Shown here: positions 21,991 through 30,836 of the stretch, in pieces
How positions within the stretch are numbered: position 1 is the first letter of the stretch
How the letters are laid out: every line of letters begins with the position of its first letter
DNA from: Burkholderia stabilis
Lineage (GTDB): Bacteria; Pseudomonadota; Gammaproteobacteria; Burkholderiales; Burkholderiaceae
Length of the DNA stretch: 64,000 bases
Assembly (NCBI RefSeq): GCF_001742165.1
Contig: NZ_CP016442.1
Span: 1,922,001 to 1,986,000, forward strand
Reading direction: 5' to 3'
Notes under the pieces: generated by a model
The model's input: only the letters and a program-made list of their open reading frames with translations
The model's database searches: none
Told to the model about the DNA's origin: nothing
Program-made: the position numbers and the translations under genes

Positions 21991-22683
21991 ATGAAAAACG
22001 TTCCGCATACCGTGACCGACGCCGCCATCGCGACGATCCGCGACCGGATCGAGGCAGGCGTGTATCCGGTCGGCAGCCTGCTGCCGGCCCAGCGCCAGCT
22101 CTCCGAGGAGCTGGAGATCAGCCGTGCGTCGCTGCGCGAAGCGCTGTCGACGCTCGAGGCGCTCGGGATGCTGCGCATCCGCGCGGGCAAGGGCGTGTAC
22201 GTCGAAAGCGCGCAGGCGACGGCCGCGCATGCGTGGCGGTTCGCCGAGCAGTCGTCGCCGCCCGACACGTACCAGATGCGCTATGCGCTCGAAGGGTTCG
22301 CCGCGCGGATGGCCGCGCACGTCGTCACCGACGACGACATCGCATGGTTCGAGGACAACCTCGCCGACCTGCACGTCGCGCTGACCGAAAGCGCGCTCGA
22401 CGAAGCATCGCAGCTCGACTTCGACTTCCACATGCGGATCATCCATCTCGCCGGCAATGCGGCGATCGAATCGGTGCTGCGCAGCAGCGCGGACATCATG
22501 AAGGAAAGCCAGCGCATGCCGTTCTACCGGCGCGAGCTGCTGCTGTCGACGTGGCACGAGCACCGCGCGATCGTCGACGCGCTGATCGCCCGCGACGCGG
22601 CAGCCGCGGGCACCGCGATCGAAACCCACATCGCGAACGCCGCGCAGCGCGCGGGCATCTTCTTCCCGACGCCGCGCGCGTAA
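21991..22683 (+). CDS. GntR-family (FCD) regulator of the allantoate operon
   Basis: 230 residues. N-terminal winged helix-turn-helix at about 5-70 with the recognition region EELEISRASLREALSTLEALG, then an all-helical FCD domain with metal-ligand candidates (Asp and His in LDFDFHMRIIHLAGN, HEHRAIVDALIARD). The start is set at the ATG of MKNVPHTV; the frame to 21949 would overlap the operator. Divergent from dctA-alc-allA and flanked by two matching operators, so it probably responds to a pathway intermediate such as allantoate or glyoxylate. Confidence 0.85.
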   Translation: MKNVPHTVTDAAIATIRDRIEAGVYPVGSLLPAQRQLSEELEISRASLREALSTLEALGMLRIRAGKGVYVESAQATAAHAWRFAEQSSPPDTYQMRYALEGFAARMAAHVVTDDDIAWFEDNLADLHVALTESALDEASQLDFDFHMRIIHLAGNAAIESVLRSSADIMKESQRMPFYRRELLLSTWHEHRAIVDALIARDAAAAGTAIETHIANAAQRAGIFFPTPRA

Positions 22684-22731
22684 CCTCCGGCGCGCGCGGC
22701 AAGCGCCGCAGCCGCCGTCCGGTCGTACCGG

Positions 22732-23622
22732 TCAACCTCCCGACGGATCGCGATACGCGAGCGCGCGCTCGATGAACGCGCGCGCCGCGACGCTGCGGTA
22801 CGCGCCCTTGCGCGTGAGCAGCGCGGCCGTGCGCGTCGGCAGCGGCGGATCGATCTCCAGCGCGCACAGGTCGCCGCTCCCGCGCGCGATCGCATCAGGC
22901 AGCACCGTCGCGAGCCGGCCGCGTCGCACGAGCTCCAGCACCGCGCTGATCGTATTCGTCTCGATCGCGATCAACGGCCGCGCGCCATGCTCGATGAAAT
23001 ACCGGTCGATGCTCTCGCGCGTCGCGAACGCGCGACTCAGCAGCACCAGCGGCTCGCCGCAAAGCTCGGCCGGCGTCAGCGCGCGGCGGCGCCGCGCGAG
23101 TCGATGCGTGCGGCCCGTCACGAGCGCGAGCGGTTCGTCCCACAGCGGCAGCGCGTCGATGTCCGGCGCGCGCGGCGGCACGAACGCGAAACCCGCATCG
23201 AGCCGGTCGTCGGCGAGCAGCGCCTCGATGCGCTCCTGCGGCATCGCGTCGATCGTCAGCGCGACGTTCGGATAATCGGCATGGAACGCGTCGATCAGCG
23301 AACCGCTCAGGTAGGCCGCGAAGGTCGGCATCATCGCGAGTCGCAGCGAACCGCTGCCGAGATCGGCGACGTCGTGCAGCGCACGCTGCCCCGTGTCGAG
23401 CTCGTGCAGCGCCGCGCGCGCATGGCGCGCATAGACCTCGCCGAATTCGGTGAGCTGCACCGTGCGGCCCGAGCGGTCGAACAGCTGCACGCCGAGCGTT
23501 TCCTCGAGCTGGCGGACCTGCTGCGACAGCGTCGGCTGCGACACGTGCAGCACGTCGGCCGCACGCGTGAAACTGCGCTGCTCGGCGACGGCCAGGAAAT
23601 AGCGAATGTGGCGGAGAAGCAT
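22732..23622 (-). CDS. LysR-family regulator, CynR-like
   Basis: 296 residues. N-terminal winged HTH (residues 1-60, RHIRYFLAVAEQRSFTRAAD, then VSQPTLSQQVRQLEE), followed by the two-lobed periplasmic-binding-like effector domain. The N-terminal sequence resembles CynR/TfdT-type regulators. The start at 23622 gives MLLRHIRYF; the longer frame to 23802 is rejected since LysR proteins start just before the HTH. It diverges from an MFS transporter about 310 bp away, its likely target. No cyanase gene is present. Confidence 0.86.
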   Translation of the reverse strand: MLLRHIRYFLAVAEQRSFTRAADVLHVSQPTLSQQVRQLEETLGVQLFDRSGRTVQLTEFGEVYARHARAALHELDTGQRALHDVADLGSGSLRLAMMPTFAAYLSGSLIDAFHADYPNVALTIDAMPQERIEALLADDRLDAGFAFVPPRAPDIDALPLWDEPLALVTGRTHRLARRRRALTPAELCGEPLVLLSRAFATRESIDRYFIEHGARPLIAIETNTISAVLELVRRGRLATVLPDAIARGSGDLCALEIDPPLPTRTAALLTRKGAYRSVAARAFIERALAYRDPSGG

Positions 23623-23933
23623 CGCGGCTCGTGTATTGGCTTTACCAATGGATACCATAACGATCCAGTCTTGGACGCTATGGCTCGATTCCCGCATCAT
23701 ACGCACATCCGCTCCTGCCCACCGCGTCTGGCCGCGCCGGAGCGGCCCGTCCGGGCCCGCCCTTCCCCCGCCCGCCGCGCGACGATCCGTCGCCCGCCCC
23801 ACCCGGGCGCGACCGCGATCCGCCCGGCGCGCCGCACCGGTTCAGCACCGCTGCGTTGACGCCGGCCCCGATTTCCGTCACCCCGCTCAGCCGACGGCCC
23901 CGTGCCGCCGGCCGGCATCGCCGTCTTTCGAAC
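23623..23933. other. 311-bp divergent intergenic region, lysR/MFS
   Basis: No credible gene. Near lysR a short dyad ATGG-ATA-CCAT (23648-23658) lies in the position expected of a LysR autoregulatory site. The rest is a GC-rich stretch, without a clear promoter, leading into the MFS start codon. Confidence 0.5.
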
Positions 23934-25133
23934 ATGGAACCGCATCACGACAACCATCCTCCCCTGACCCGCGGCATGACGCTGCTGTTCGCCTGTGCGT
24001 GCGGCATCGTCATCGGCAACATCTATTACGCGCAGCCGCTGCTCGCCGCGATCGCGCGCAGCTTCGGGCGCGCGCCGACCGAACTCGGTTATCTCGTCAC
24101 GCTGACGCAGCTCGGTTATGCGGCGAGCCTGCTGCTGATCGTTCCGCTCGGCGACGCGGTCAACCGCCATACGCTGATCGTGCGGCTGCTGATGCTCAAC
24201 GTCGTCGCGCTGGTCGCGGTCACGCTCAGCACCAATTTCACGATGTTCGTCGTCGCGAACGTCGCGGTCGGCTTCGTCACGTGCTCGACGCAGCTGCTCG
24301 TGCCGTTCGCGGCATCGCTCGCCGACGCGCGCACGCGCGGCCGCGCGGTCGGCACCGTGATGAGCGGGCTGCTGCTCGGCATCCTGCTCGCCCGCGTCGC
24401 AGCCGGCGCGATCGCCGACGGGTTCGGCTGGCGCGCGGTGTACGGCATCGCCGCGGTGATGGTGCTCGCGCTGACCATCGTGCTCGCCATCAAGCTGCCG
24501 AAGGACCGCCGCGATGCGCGGCTCGACTACGCGGCACTGATGAAGTCGCTCGTCGCGCTGGTACGCGCGCAGCCGCTGATCGCGCTGCGCTCCACGTACG
24601 GCGCGCTCGTGTTCGCGTGCTTCAGCCTGCTGTGGACCGGCCTCACGTTCCTGCTGAGCCAGCCGCCGTACGGCTATAGCGAAGGGCAGATCGGCCTGTT
24701 CGGGATCGTCGGCGCGGTGGGCGCACTCGCGGCGACGTCGGCCGGCCGGCTCGTCGATCGCGGGCACGGCAATGCGGCGACGGGGCTGTTCGCGGCCGCC
24801 GTGCTCGCGTCGTTCGCGCTGATCGCGACCGGCGCGCATTCGCTCGCGGCGCTGATCGCGGGCATCCTGCTGCTCGACGTCGGCGTGCAGGGCATGCACA
24901 TCTCGAACCAGAGCGTGATCTACGCGCTCGCGGGCAACGCGCGCAGCCGCGCGACGACGATCTACCTGACGAGCTACTTCATCGGCGGCGCGCTCGGGTC
25001 GTTCGCGGCGAGCGTCGCGTACGGCATCGACGGCTGGCGCGGCGTGTGCATCGCGGGCGCGGCGCTCGCGGGTGTGCTGATCGCGCTGTGGCTTGCGTCG
25101 CAGCGCGTCGGCGTGCGGCAGGTCACGCAGTAA
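23934..25133 (+). CDS. MFS transporter, drug:H+ antiporter-like
   Basis: 399 residues, with 12 predicted membrane helices. N-terminal motif GIVIGNIYYAQPLLAAIARSFG is characteristic of a YgaY/YnfM-like MFS subgroup. The loop 2-3 motif is GDAVNRHTLIVR, and SGLLLGILLARVAAGAIADGFGWR follows in helix 5. Substrate unknown; the family commonly exports small organic compounds. The start at 23934 is chosen because the first helix follows at once; the frame from 23856 adds a non-membrane Arg/Pro stretch. Probably controlled by the divergent LysR protein. Confidence 0.85.
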   Translation: MEPHHDNHPPLTRGMTLLFACACGIVIGNIYYAQPLLAAIARSFGRAPTELGYLVTLTQLGYAASLLLIVPLGDAVNRHTLIVRLLMLNVVALVAVTLSTNFTMFVVANVAVGFVTCSTQLLVPFAASLADARTRGRAVGTVMSGLLLGILLARVAAGAIADGFGWRAVYGIAAVMVLALTIVLAIKLPKDRRDARLDYAALMKSLVALVRAQPLIALRSTYGALVFACFSLLWTGLTFLLSQPPYGYSEGQIGLFGIVGAVGALAATSAGRLVDRGHGNAATGLFAAAVLASFALIATGAHSLAALIAGILLLDVGVQGMHISNQSVIYALAGNARSRATTIYLTSYFIGGALGSFAASVAYGIDGWRGVCIAGAALAGVLIALWLASQRVGVRQVTQ

Positions 25134-25153
25134 TCCGCTCGCGGACCATCACG

Positions 25154-25194
25154 AAAAAAGGCACGCCGCGCGAACCGCTGGCGTGCCTTTTTTT
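25154..25194. terminator. Bidirectional terminator, MFS/dehydrogenase
   Basis: A6-GGCACGCC, loop, GGCGTGCC-T7 between the convergent MFS (stop 25133) and zinc dehydrogenase (stop 25226) genes. U-tracts on both strands. Confidence 0.92.
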
Positions 25195-25225
25195 CATTGC
25201 GCGATCGCGCGCTATCGCCGGGCGA

Positions 25226-26284
25226 TCATGCGGCCTCGTCTGCGAAATCGATCAGCACCTTCATCGCGCGCTGCCGGTCGCCTGCCAGCTCGAACGCCAG
25301 GTTCGCGTCGCGCATCGGGAACACGCGCGTCACGGCCGGCTGCAGGTCGACGCGTCCCGCGTTGATCAGCTGCACGGCGAGCGCGAATTCCGCATGGAAG
25401 CGGAACGATCCGCAGATCGACAACTCCTTCGCGACCACGACGTTCTGCGGCAGGCTGACGTCGCCGCCGAGCCCGAGCTGCACGACGACACCGCGCGGAC
25501 GCATCACGTCGAGGCCGTCGCGCAGCGCGCGCGCATTGCCCGAGCACTCGATCATCACGTCGAACGTGCCTTTGTCCGCGCCGTAGCGCGCGACCCATTC
25601 GGCATCGGTGGCCGCATTGATCGTGCGATCGGCGCCGAGCGCGCGGGCGACTTCCAGCGGCGCATCGACGACGTCGGTCGCGACGACTTCCGCCGCGCCG
25701 TGCACGCGCGCAGCCGCAACGGCCAGCACGCCGATCGGCCCGCAGCCCGACACGAACACGCGCTTGCCGATCAGCGGGCCTGCGCGCGACACCGCATGCA
25801 ACCCGACCGCGAACGGCTCGGCGAGCGCCGCGAGCGACAACGGCACATGATCGGCAACTTTCACGCACTGCGCCGCGTCGCACACGAGCGCGTTACGAAA
25901 CGCGCCCTGCACGTGCGGCATCCGCATCGCGCTGCCGTAGAAGCGCATGTCGAGGCACTGGTTCGGCAAACCTTCGAGGCAGTAGCGGCACGCGCCGCAC
26001 GGCCGGCTCGGATTGACCGCGACGCGATCGCCGACCTTCACCGACGTCACGTCCGGCGCGACCGCCGCGACCGTGCCGGCAACCTCGTGGCCGAGCACCA
26101 TCGGCTGCTGCAGCCGGATCGCGCCGAAACCGCCGTGCCGGAAGTAATGCAGGTCGGAGCCGCAGATGCCGCCCATCGCGACATCGACGCGCACCTGGCC
26201 CGGGCCGATCTCGCCGGCGTCCTGCTCTTCGAGCCGCAGGTCGTTCGGCCCGTGAATCACGACACACATGCAGCGCATACGCAT
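25226..26284 (-). CDS. Zinc-dependent L-idonate 5-dehydrogenase-like enzyme
   Basis: 352-residue medium-chain dehydrogenase. Catalytic zinc region GGICGSDLHYFRHGGFG (about 38-54) and GHEVAG; structural zinc set CGACRYCLEGLPNQC (four Cys, about 96-110); Rossmann segment VSGCGPIGVLAVAAA. Closest to IdnD, which oxidises L-idonate to 5-ketogluconate, though sorbitol and related polyol dehydrogenases are near relatives. Starts with a good AGGAGG-type site before 26284; two further in-frame Met codons follow. Last gene of the four-gene operon starting at 29704. Confidence 0.8.
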   Translation of the reverse strand: MRMRCMCVVIHGPNDLRLEEQDAGEIGPGQVRVDVAMGGICGSDLHYFRHGGFGAIRLQQPMVLGHEVAGTVAAVAPDVTSVKVGDRVAVNPSRPCGACRYCLEGLPNQCLDMRFYGSAMRMPHVQGAFRNALVCDAAQCVKVADHVPLSLAALAEPFAVGLHAVSRAGPLIGKRVFVSGCGPIGVLAVAAARVHGAAEVVATDVVDAPLEVARALGADRTINAATDAEWVARYGADKGTFDVMIECSGNARALRDGLDVMRPRGVVVQLGLGGDVSLPQNVVVAKELSICGSFRFHAEFALAVQLINAGRVDLQPAVTRVFPMRDANLAFELAGDRQRAMKVLIDFADEAA

Positions 26285-26294
26285 GACACCCTCC

Positions 26295-27251
26295 TCAGAC
26301 GACCGGCGTGAGCAGCGGCTCGCCGGCGAAGTGCGCGGCCAGGTTGTCGCGCACCAGCCAGCCCATCGCCTGACGCGTCTCGATCGTGCCGCTCGCATGA
26401 TGCGGCTGCAGCAGCACGTTCGACAACGCGAGAAAACGCGGGTCGATGCGCGGTTCGTTCCAGAACACGTCGAGCGCGGCCCCGGCGATCGCGCCGCGCT
26501 CGAGCGCGTCGAGCAGCGCAGGCTCGTCGACGGTCGTGCCGCGCGACACGTTCACGAGATAGCCGTTCGGCCCGAGCGCGTCGAGCACGCGCGCATCGAC
26601 GAGCCCGCGCGTCGACGGCCCGCCCGCGAGCGTGACGATCAGCAGGTCGCACCAGCCGGCCAGCTCGGCCAGGTCGCCGAAGAAGCGGTGCGGGCTGTCT
26701 GCGCGCGGCGCGACGTCGAAGTAGCCGAGCTCGACGTCGAAGCCCGACAACCGGCGCGCGAGCGTCGTGCCGATCCGGCCGAAGCCGACGACGCCGACGC
26801 GCTTGCCGTAGAGCCGCGTGACGAGCGGCATGTCGCCGTCGCGCCACGCGCCGGAACGCACGTACGCGTCGCCGGCGCCGATCCGGCGCAGCATCGCGAG
26901 CGCGAGCCCGACGCCGAGATCGGCGACGTCGCCGGTCAGCACGTCGGGCGTGTTCGTCACGCGGATGCCGCGCTCGCGTGCCGCGGCGAGATCGATCGCA
27001 TCGGTGCCGACGCCGTAGCACGCGATGATCTCGAGCTTCGGCAGCGCGGCGATCAGCTCGGCATTTGCGCCAAGATCGCCGCGCGTCGCGATCGCGCGCA
27101 CGCCGGCGCCCTGTTCGGCGAGGAACGCCGCGCGGTCGGCGGCCTCCCACAGCCGGCGTACGTCGTAGCCGGACGACAGCCATGCGTCGTCCCACGGCTG
27201 GTAAGGGCCCGTCATCAGCAGTTCGGGCCGCTGGGTCGATTCGTGCGCCAT
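26295..27251 (-). CDS. D-2-hydroxyacid dehydrogenase, 2-ketoaldonate/hydroxypyruvate reductase-like
   Basis: 318-residue NAD(P)-dependent enzyme. Motifs: GVVGFGRIGTTLARRL for cofactor binding, NVSRGTTVDEPALLDAL with the conserved Arg, then a Glu in FWNEPRIDP and the catalytic His in LQPHHASGTIETR. This matches the GhrB/2-ketogluconate reductase group, interconverting 2-keto-aldonates or hydroxypyruvate with the hydroxy acids. It lies 10 bp upstream of the idonate dehydrogenase-like gene, which favours a role in ketogluconate or idonate use. Exact substrate unresolved. Confidence 0.85.
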   Translation of the reverse strand: MAHESTQRPELLMTGPYQPWDDAWLSSGYDVRRLWEAADRAAFLAEQGAGVRAIATRGDLGANAELIAALPKLEIIACYGVGTDAIDLAAARERGIRVTNTPDVLTGDVADLGVGLALAMLRRIGAGDAYVRSGAWRDGDMPLVTRLYGKRVGVVGFGRIGTTLARRLSGFDVELGYFDVAPRADSPHRFFGDLAELAGWCDLLIVTLAGGPSTRGLVDARVLDALGPNGYLVNVSRGTTVDEPALLDALERGAIAGAALDVFWNEPRIDPRFLALSNVLLQPHHASGTIETRQAMGWLVRDNLAAHFAGEPLLTPVV

Positions 27252-27322
27252 CTGCGCTTGCTCCTGTCGAGGTAAGTTTTGAATGCGAACGGATGCCGGG
27301 CCGTGTCAGCCGCCCGGCCCGT

Positions 27323-28771
27323 TCATGCGTGCCGGGCGAGCGGATCGGCGCCCGGCTCGGGCGACGCCTGCGCCGCATCGAGCGGATCGTCGAGATCGCG
27401 GTTCAGCGTTTCCGGCATCCGCGCGGTCGTGAACAGCGTGATCAGCGTCAGCAGCACCAGATACGCGGCGATCGGCACCCACGCGCGCACGCCGGCCGCG
27501 TGGTCGCCGCCGTGCAGCGCGATCACCGTCGCGATGAGGGTCGCGCCGACGAGCGGCGCGATCCCGCCCGCCAGCACCGCCGACACTTCACGCGAGAACG
27601 ACACGCCCATGTAGCGATGGCGCGCGCCGAACAGCTCGGGCAACAGCGCGGCCTGCGCGCCGAGCATCCCCCAGTTCGCGAAGCCCTGCGCGATCGAGAT
27701 CGCGATGACGCTCGCGACCACGTTCCCCTGGCTGAAGATCCACCACACCGGGAACGCGAGCGCGAGTTGCAGCCATGCGAACGTGCGGTACACGCGCACG
27801 CGGCCGAAGCGGTCGCTCAGCCGGCCCGCGAGCGGCACCGTGCATGCGCCGACGGTCGCCGCGCACACCAGCGCGAGCGCGCCGATCGGCCCCTTCATCC
27901 CGATCACGCCGGCGAGATAGCTGACCGCGAGCGCTTGATAGATCGACGAGCCGCCGTTCTCGGCCATCCGCAGGCCGATGCCGATCAGCAGCGTGCGCTT
28001 CGAATGCTGCACGGCGCTCTTCAGCGGATTCGCCGAGACCTGCGCGCGCTTCTCGAGCCGCACGAAGGTCGGCGACTCCTGCAGCCGCACGCGCATGTAG
28101 AGCCCGACCGCGACGATCACCGCGCTGAGCAGGAACGGCACGCGCCAGCCCCAGCCGTCGGTGACGCGGTCGATGTTCGCGAGCAGCAGGAAATAGACGG
28201 CAGCCGCGAGCACGGTGCCGAGCTGGATGCCGAGAAACGGCAGCGACGCATAGAAGCCGCGCTTGCCGGGCGGCGCGTATTCGGTCATCAGCACCGCCGC
28301 GCCGGCCTGCTCCGCGCCGGCGCCGAGGCCTTGCAGGATGCGCAGCAGCACGAGCAGCGCGGGCGCCCAGTAGCCGGCCGTCGCGAAGGTCGGCAACACG
28401 CCGATCAGCGTGCTCGCAACGCCCATCAGCAGCACCGTCGCCGTCAGCACGAACTTGCGGCCGATCCGGTCGCCGAGCACGCCGAACACGACGCCGCCGA
28501 GCGGGCGCACCGCGAAGCCGACGAAGTACGTGCCGAAACTCGCGATCAGCCGCATCTCCGTGGTTTGCGCGGGGAAGAACAGCGGCCCGAAGACCAGCGC
28601 CGACGCGAGCGTGTACAACGCGAAATCGTAGTACTCGAGCGCGCTGCCGAGCGAGCAGGTCCACGCCGCGCGATTGAGCTGCTTCGTGTCGACGCCGCGG
28701 CGCTCGACGGTGTCGTCCGGCGCGCCGGACCTTGCATCGTGCCGCGCGGGCGGCGGGGAAGTGCGATCCAT
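27323..28771 (-). CDS. MHS-family metabolite:H+ symporter
   Basis: 482-residue 12-helix transporter of the MHS branch of the MFS (ShiA/KgtP/ProP-like). Typical opening RAAWTCSLGSALEYYDFALYTLASALVF with the acidic-aromatic EYYDF motif, FGVLGDRIGRKFVLTATVLLMG between helices 2 and 3, and IRILQGLGAGAEQAGAAVLMTEYAP. Such proteins import organic acids; within this operon an aldonate or ketoaldonate is the likely cargo (inference). The N-terminus has about 40 hydrophilic residues before helix 1. Confidence 0.87.
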   Translation of the reverse strand: MDRTSPPPARHDARSGAPDDTVERRGVDTKQLNRAAWTCSLGSALEYYDFALYTLASALVFGPLFFPAQTTEMRLIASFGTYFVGFAVRPLGGVVFGVLGDRIGRKFVLTATVLLMGVASTLIGVLPTFATAGYWAPALLVLLRILQGLGAGAEQAGAAVLMTEYAPPGKRGFYASLPFLGIQLGTVLAAAVYFLLLANIDRVTDGWGWRVPFLLSAVIVAVGLYMRVRLQESPTFVRLEKRAQVSANPLKSAVQHSKRTLLIGIGLRMAENGGSSIYQALAVSYLAGVIGMKGPIGALALVCAATVGACTVPLAGRLSDRFGRVRVYRTFAWLQLALAFPVWWIFSQGNVVASVIAISIAQGFANWGMLGAQAALLPELFGARHRYMGVSFSREVSAVLAGGIAPLVGATLIATVIALHGGDHAAGVRAWVPIAAYLVLLTLITLFTTARMPETLNRDLDDPLDAAQASPEPGADPLARHA

Positions 28772-28930
28772 CGTTGTCTCCTGTCTCCTGCTTCCGTTCC
28801 GGAACCGGGCGCCATGCGCGCCGGGATAGCGGCCCGCTCGTGCGGCGGGCTCTTCTAGGAATTCGGATGCCGGCCGAAGCCGGCGTAGTGTCGCTGCGGC
28901 GCTGCGCGCACGGCGCGCTCGCGCCGCCGC

Positions 28931-29704
28931 TCAGACGGCGCTGGTCAGCCCGCCGTCGACGAACAGCGTCTGGCCGTTCACGAAATCGGACGCGGCCGAC
29001 GCGAGGAAGATCGCCGCGCCGCACAGCTCGTCGACGCGCCCCCAGCGGCCGGCAGGCGTGCGCTTGCACAGCCAGTCCGAGAACGCCGCGTCGTCGACCA
29101 GTGCGCGATTCAGTTCGGTTTCGAAATAACCGGGCGCGAGGCCGTTCGCCTGGATGCCGTGGCGCGCCCAGTCGGCGCACATCCCTTTAGTCAGCATCCG
29201 CACCGCGCCCTTCGTCGCCGCATACGGCGCGATCGTCGGCCGCGCGAGCTCGCTCTGCACCGAGCAGATGTTGATGATCTTCCCGCGGCCGCGCGCGATC
29301 ATGTGCCGCGCGACGGCCTGCGCGACGTTGAACACGCCGTCGAGGTTCACGCGCATCAGCGCATGCCAGTCGTCGGGTTCGAATGTGTCGAGCGGCGCGC
29401 GGCGCTGGATGCCCGCGTTGTTCACGAGGATGTCGATCGCGCCGACGCGCGCCTCGAAATCGTCGATCGCCGTGCGCACCTGCGCGTGCTCGGCGACGTC
29501 GAACACCGCGTGGTCGGCCGCAAAGCCTTCCTCGCGGAAATGGCGCGCGAGCGTCGCGGCCTTCTCCTCATTGCGATCGTTGATGACGATCGCCGCGCCG
29601 GCTTCCGCGAGCCCGCGGGCGAGCGTCAGCCCGATCCCGCGCCCCGAACCGGTGATCAATGCGCGGCGGCCGTCCAGGCGGAACCGGTCAAGCGCGTTCG
29701 TCAT
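28931..29704 (-). CDS. SDR dehydrogenase, gluconate 5-dehydrogenase-like
   Basis: 257-residue short-chain dehydrogenase. TGSGRGIG cofactor motif at 18-25, NNAG at about 91-94, Ser-Tyr-Lys triad in NICSVQSELARPTIAPYAATKG. The sequence resembles IdnO/5-keto-D-gluconate reductases, which would turn 5-ketogluconate into gluconate, complementing the IdnD-like enzyme at 25226. First gene of the operon. The ATG at 29704 follows AGGAG; the frame to 29935 runs across the divergent promoter and is not used. Confidence 0.83.
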   Translation of the reverse strand: MTNALDRFRLDGRRALITGSGRGIGLTLARGLAEAGAAIVINDRNEEKAATLARHFREEGFAADHAVFDVAEHAQVRTAIDDFEARVGAIDILVNNAGIQRRAPLDTFEPDDWHALMRVNLDGVFNVAQAVARHMIARGRGKIINICSVQSELARPTIAPYAATKGAVRMLTKGMCADWARHGIQANGLAPGYFETELNRALVDDAAFSDWLCKRTPAGRWGRVDELCGAAIFLASAASDFVNGQTLFVDGGLTSAV

Positions 29705-29805
29705 GCATGTCTCCTCGTGCCATTGGAGCCGGGCGCCCATCGCGGCCGGTCTCGCGTTGAAGCTATCTTCGGCTTCCGGCCAGACACCACGCCAATGGTC
29801 TTTTT

Positions 29806-29819
29806 TGATCCGGTTATCA
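29806..29819. promoter_or_regulatory. LysR-type dyad in the divergent region
   Basis: TGAT-CCGGTT-ATCA lies between the SDR operon and the LysR gene, 36 bp before the LysR ATG. An additional pair, CCATTGG near 29721 and CCAATGG near 29792, are inverted copies. This arrangement fits a LysR regulator controlling itself and the divergent operon; assignment is by position. Confidence 0.45.
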
Positions 29820-29855
29820 TGAAACTTGATTACCGCCCTCGCCTGCCCACCGCTT

Positions 29856-30743
29856 ATGGAACTCAAGCAATTGCGCGCCTTCGTCACGCTCGCGGAAGAG
29901 CTGCATTTCGGGCGCGCCGCGCAGCGCCTGTTCATCGTTCAGCCCGCGCTGAGCATGCAGATCAAGGCGCTCGAGGAAGAACTCGGCGCGCGCCTGTTCG
30001 AGCGCGACCGCCACAAGGTCGAACTGAGCGATACCGGGCGCGTGTTCCTGCCCGAAGCACGGGCCACGCTGCAACAGGCCGCGCGCGCGGAACAGATGGC
30101 GCGGCTGTCGAGCCGCGGCGAGATCGGCACGCTGCGGATCGCGTTCGTGTCGTCGGTGCTGCCCGCGCTGCTGCCGGCCGTGCTGCGCACGATGCGCGAG
30201 CGCTATCCGCTGATCACGCTGGAACTGAAGGACATGCCGACGCCCGACCAGATCGCCGCGCTGCGCGACCGGCGCATCGATTTCGGGATGATCCGGCTGC
30301 CGGCCGCGTACGCGGGCATCGACACGCGCGTGGTGCTCGAAGAAGGCTTCGTCGTCGCGCTGCCGCTCGACCATCCGCTCGCCGCGCACGACGCGATCGC
30401 GCCGGCCGCGCTGCGCGGCCAGCCCGCGTTCGTGCTCGCGCGCCGTTATGCGCCCGGCTTTCACGACGACATGCTGCTCGCGCTGAGCCGCGCGGGCACG
30501 ACGCTCGAAATCGCGCAGGAGTTCGGGGAGTTCACGACGATGCTCGCGCTCGTCGCGGCGGGGATGGGAATCGGGCTGATTCCGGCGGAAGCGGCCAGCG
30601 CGCTGCCGCCGAACGTGCTGGCGCGGCCGCTCGACCTGGCCGGCCACCGCACCGGCATCGGCCTCGCGTGGACCGACCTCGACAGCCCGCTGAAACGCGC
30701 GTTCGTCGACGCGCTCGAACAGGTGACGGCGGAGCGGCGATGA
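29856..30743 (+). CDS. LysR-family regulator
   Basis: 295 residues: winged HTH at 1-60 (MELKQLRAFVTLAEELHFGRAAQ, then QPALSMQIKALEEELGARLFER), then a substrate-binding effector domain. The sequence resembles the CatR/BenM-like branch. The Met at 29856 is the canonical LysR start; a longer frame from 29826 is unlikely. It diverges from the idonate/ketogluconate-type operon at 25-29.7 kb and is the natural candidate for its activator. Ends close to a terminator it shares with gap. Confidence 0.87.
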   Translation: MELKQLRAFVTLAEELHFGRAAQRLFIVQPALSMQIKALEEELGARLFERDRHKVELSDTGRVFLPEARATLQQAARAEQMARLSSRGEIGTLRIAFVSSVLPALLPAVLRTMRERYPLITLELKDMPTPDQIAALRDRRIDFGMIRLPAAYAGIDTRVVLEEGFVVALPLDHPLAAHDAIAPAALRGQPAFVLARRYAPGFHDDMLLALSRAGTTLEIAQEFGEFTTMLALVAAGMGIGLIPAEAASALPPNVLARPLDLAGHRTGIGLAWTDLDSPLKRAFVDALEQVTAERR

Positions 30744-30756
30744 CGGCTTCGCGGCA

Positions 30757-30792
30757 ATAAAAAAGCCCGGCCGGAAAACCGGGCCGGGCTCG
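30757..30792 (-). terminator. Terminator of gap
   Basis: On the minus strand AGCCCGGCC-loop-GGCCGGGCT is followed by TTTTTTATT, about 45 bp after the gap stop codon. The plus-strand U-run is poor, so it serves mainly gap while also lying behind the LysR gene. Confidence 0.88.
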
Positions 30793-30836
30793 TTCGCCGT
30801 GCAGGCCGCCTTGCGGCGGCCGCGCGACGTGCGGGA

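Noticed and set aside
25226..30743. Genomic island or transferred cluster
   Set aside because: Base composition and codon use look like the neighbours, and no integrase, IS or tRNA borders it.
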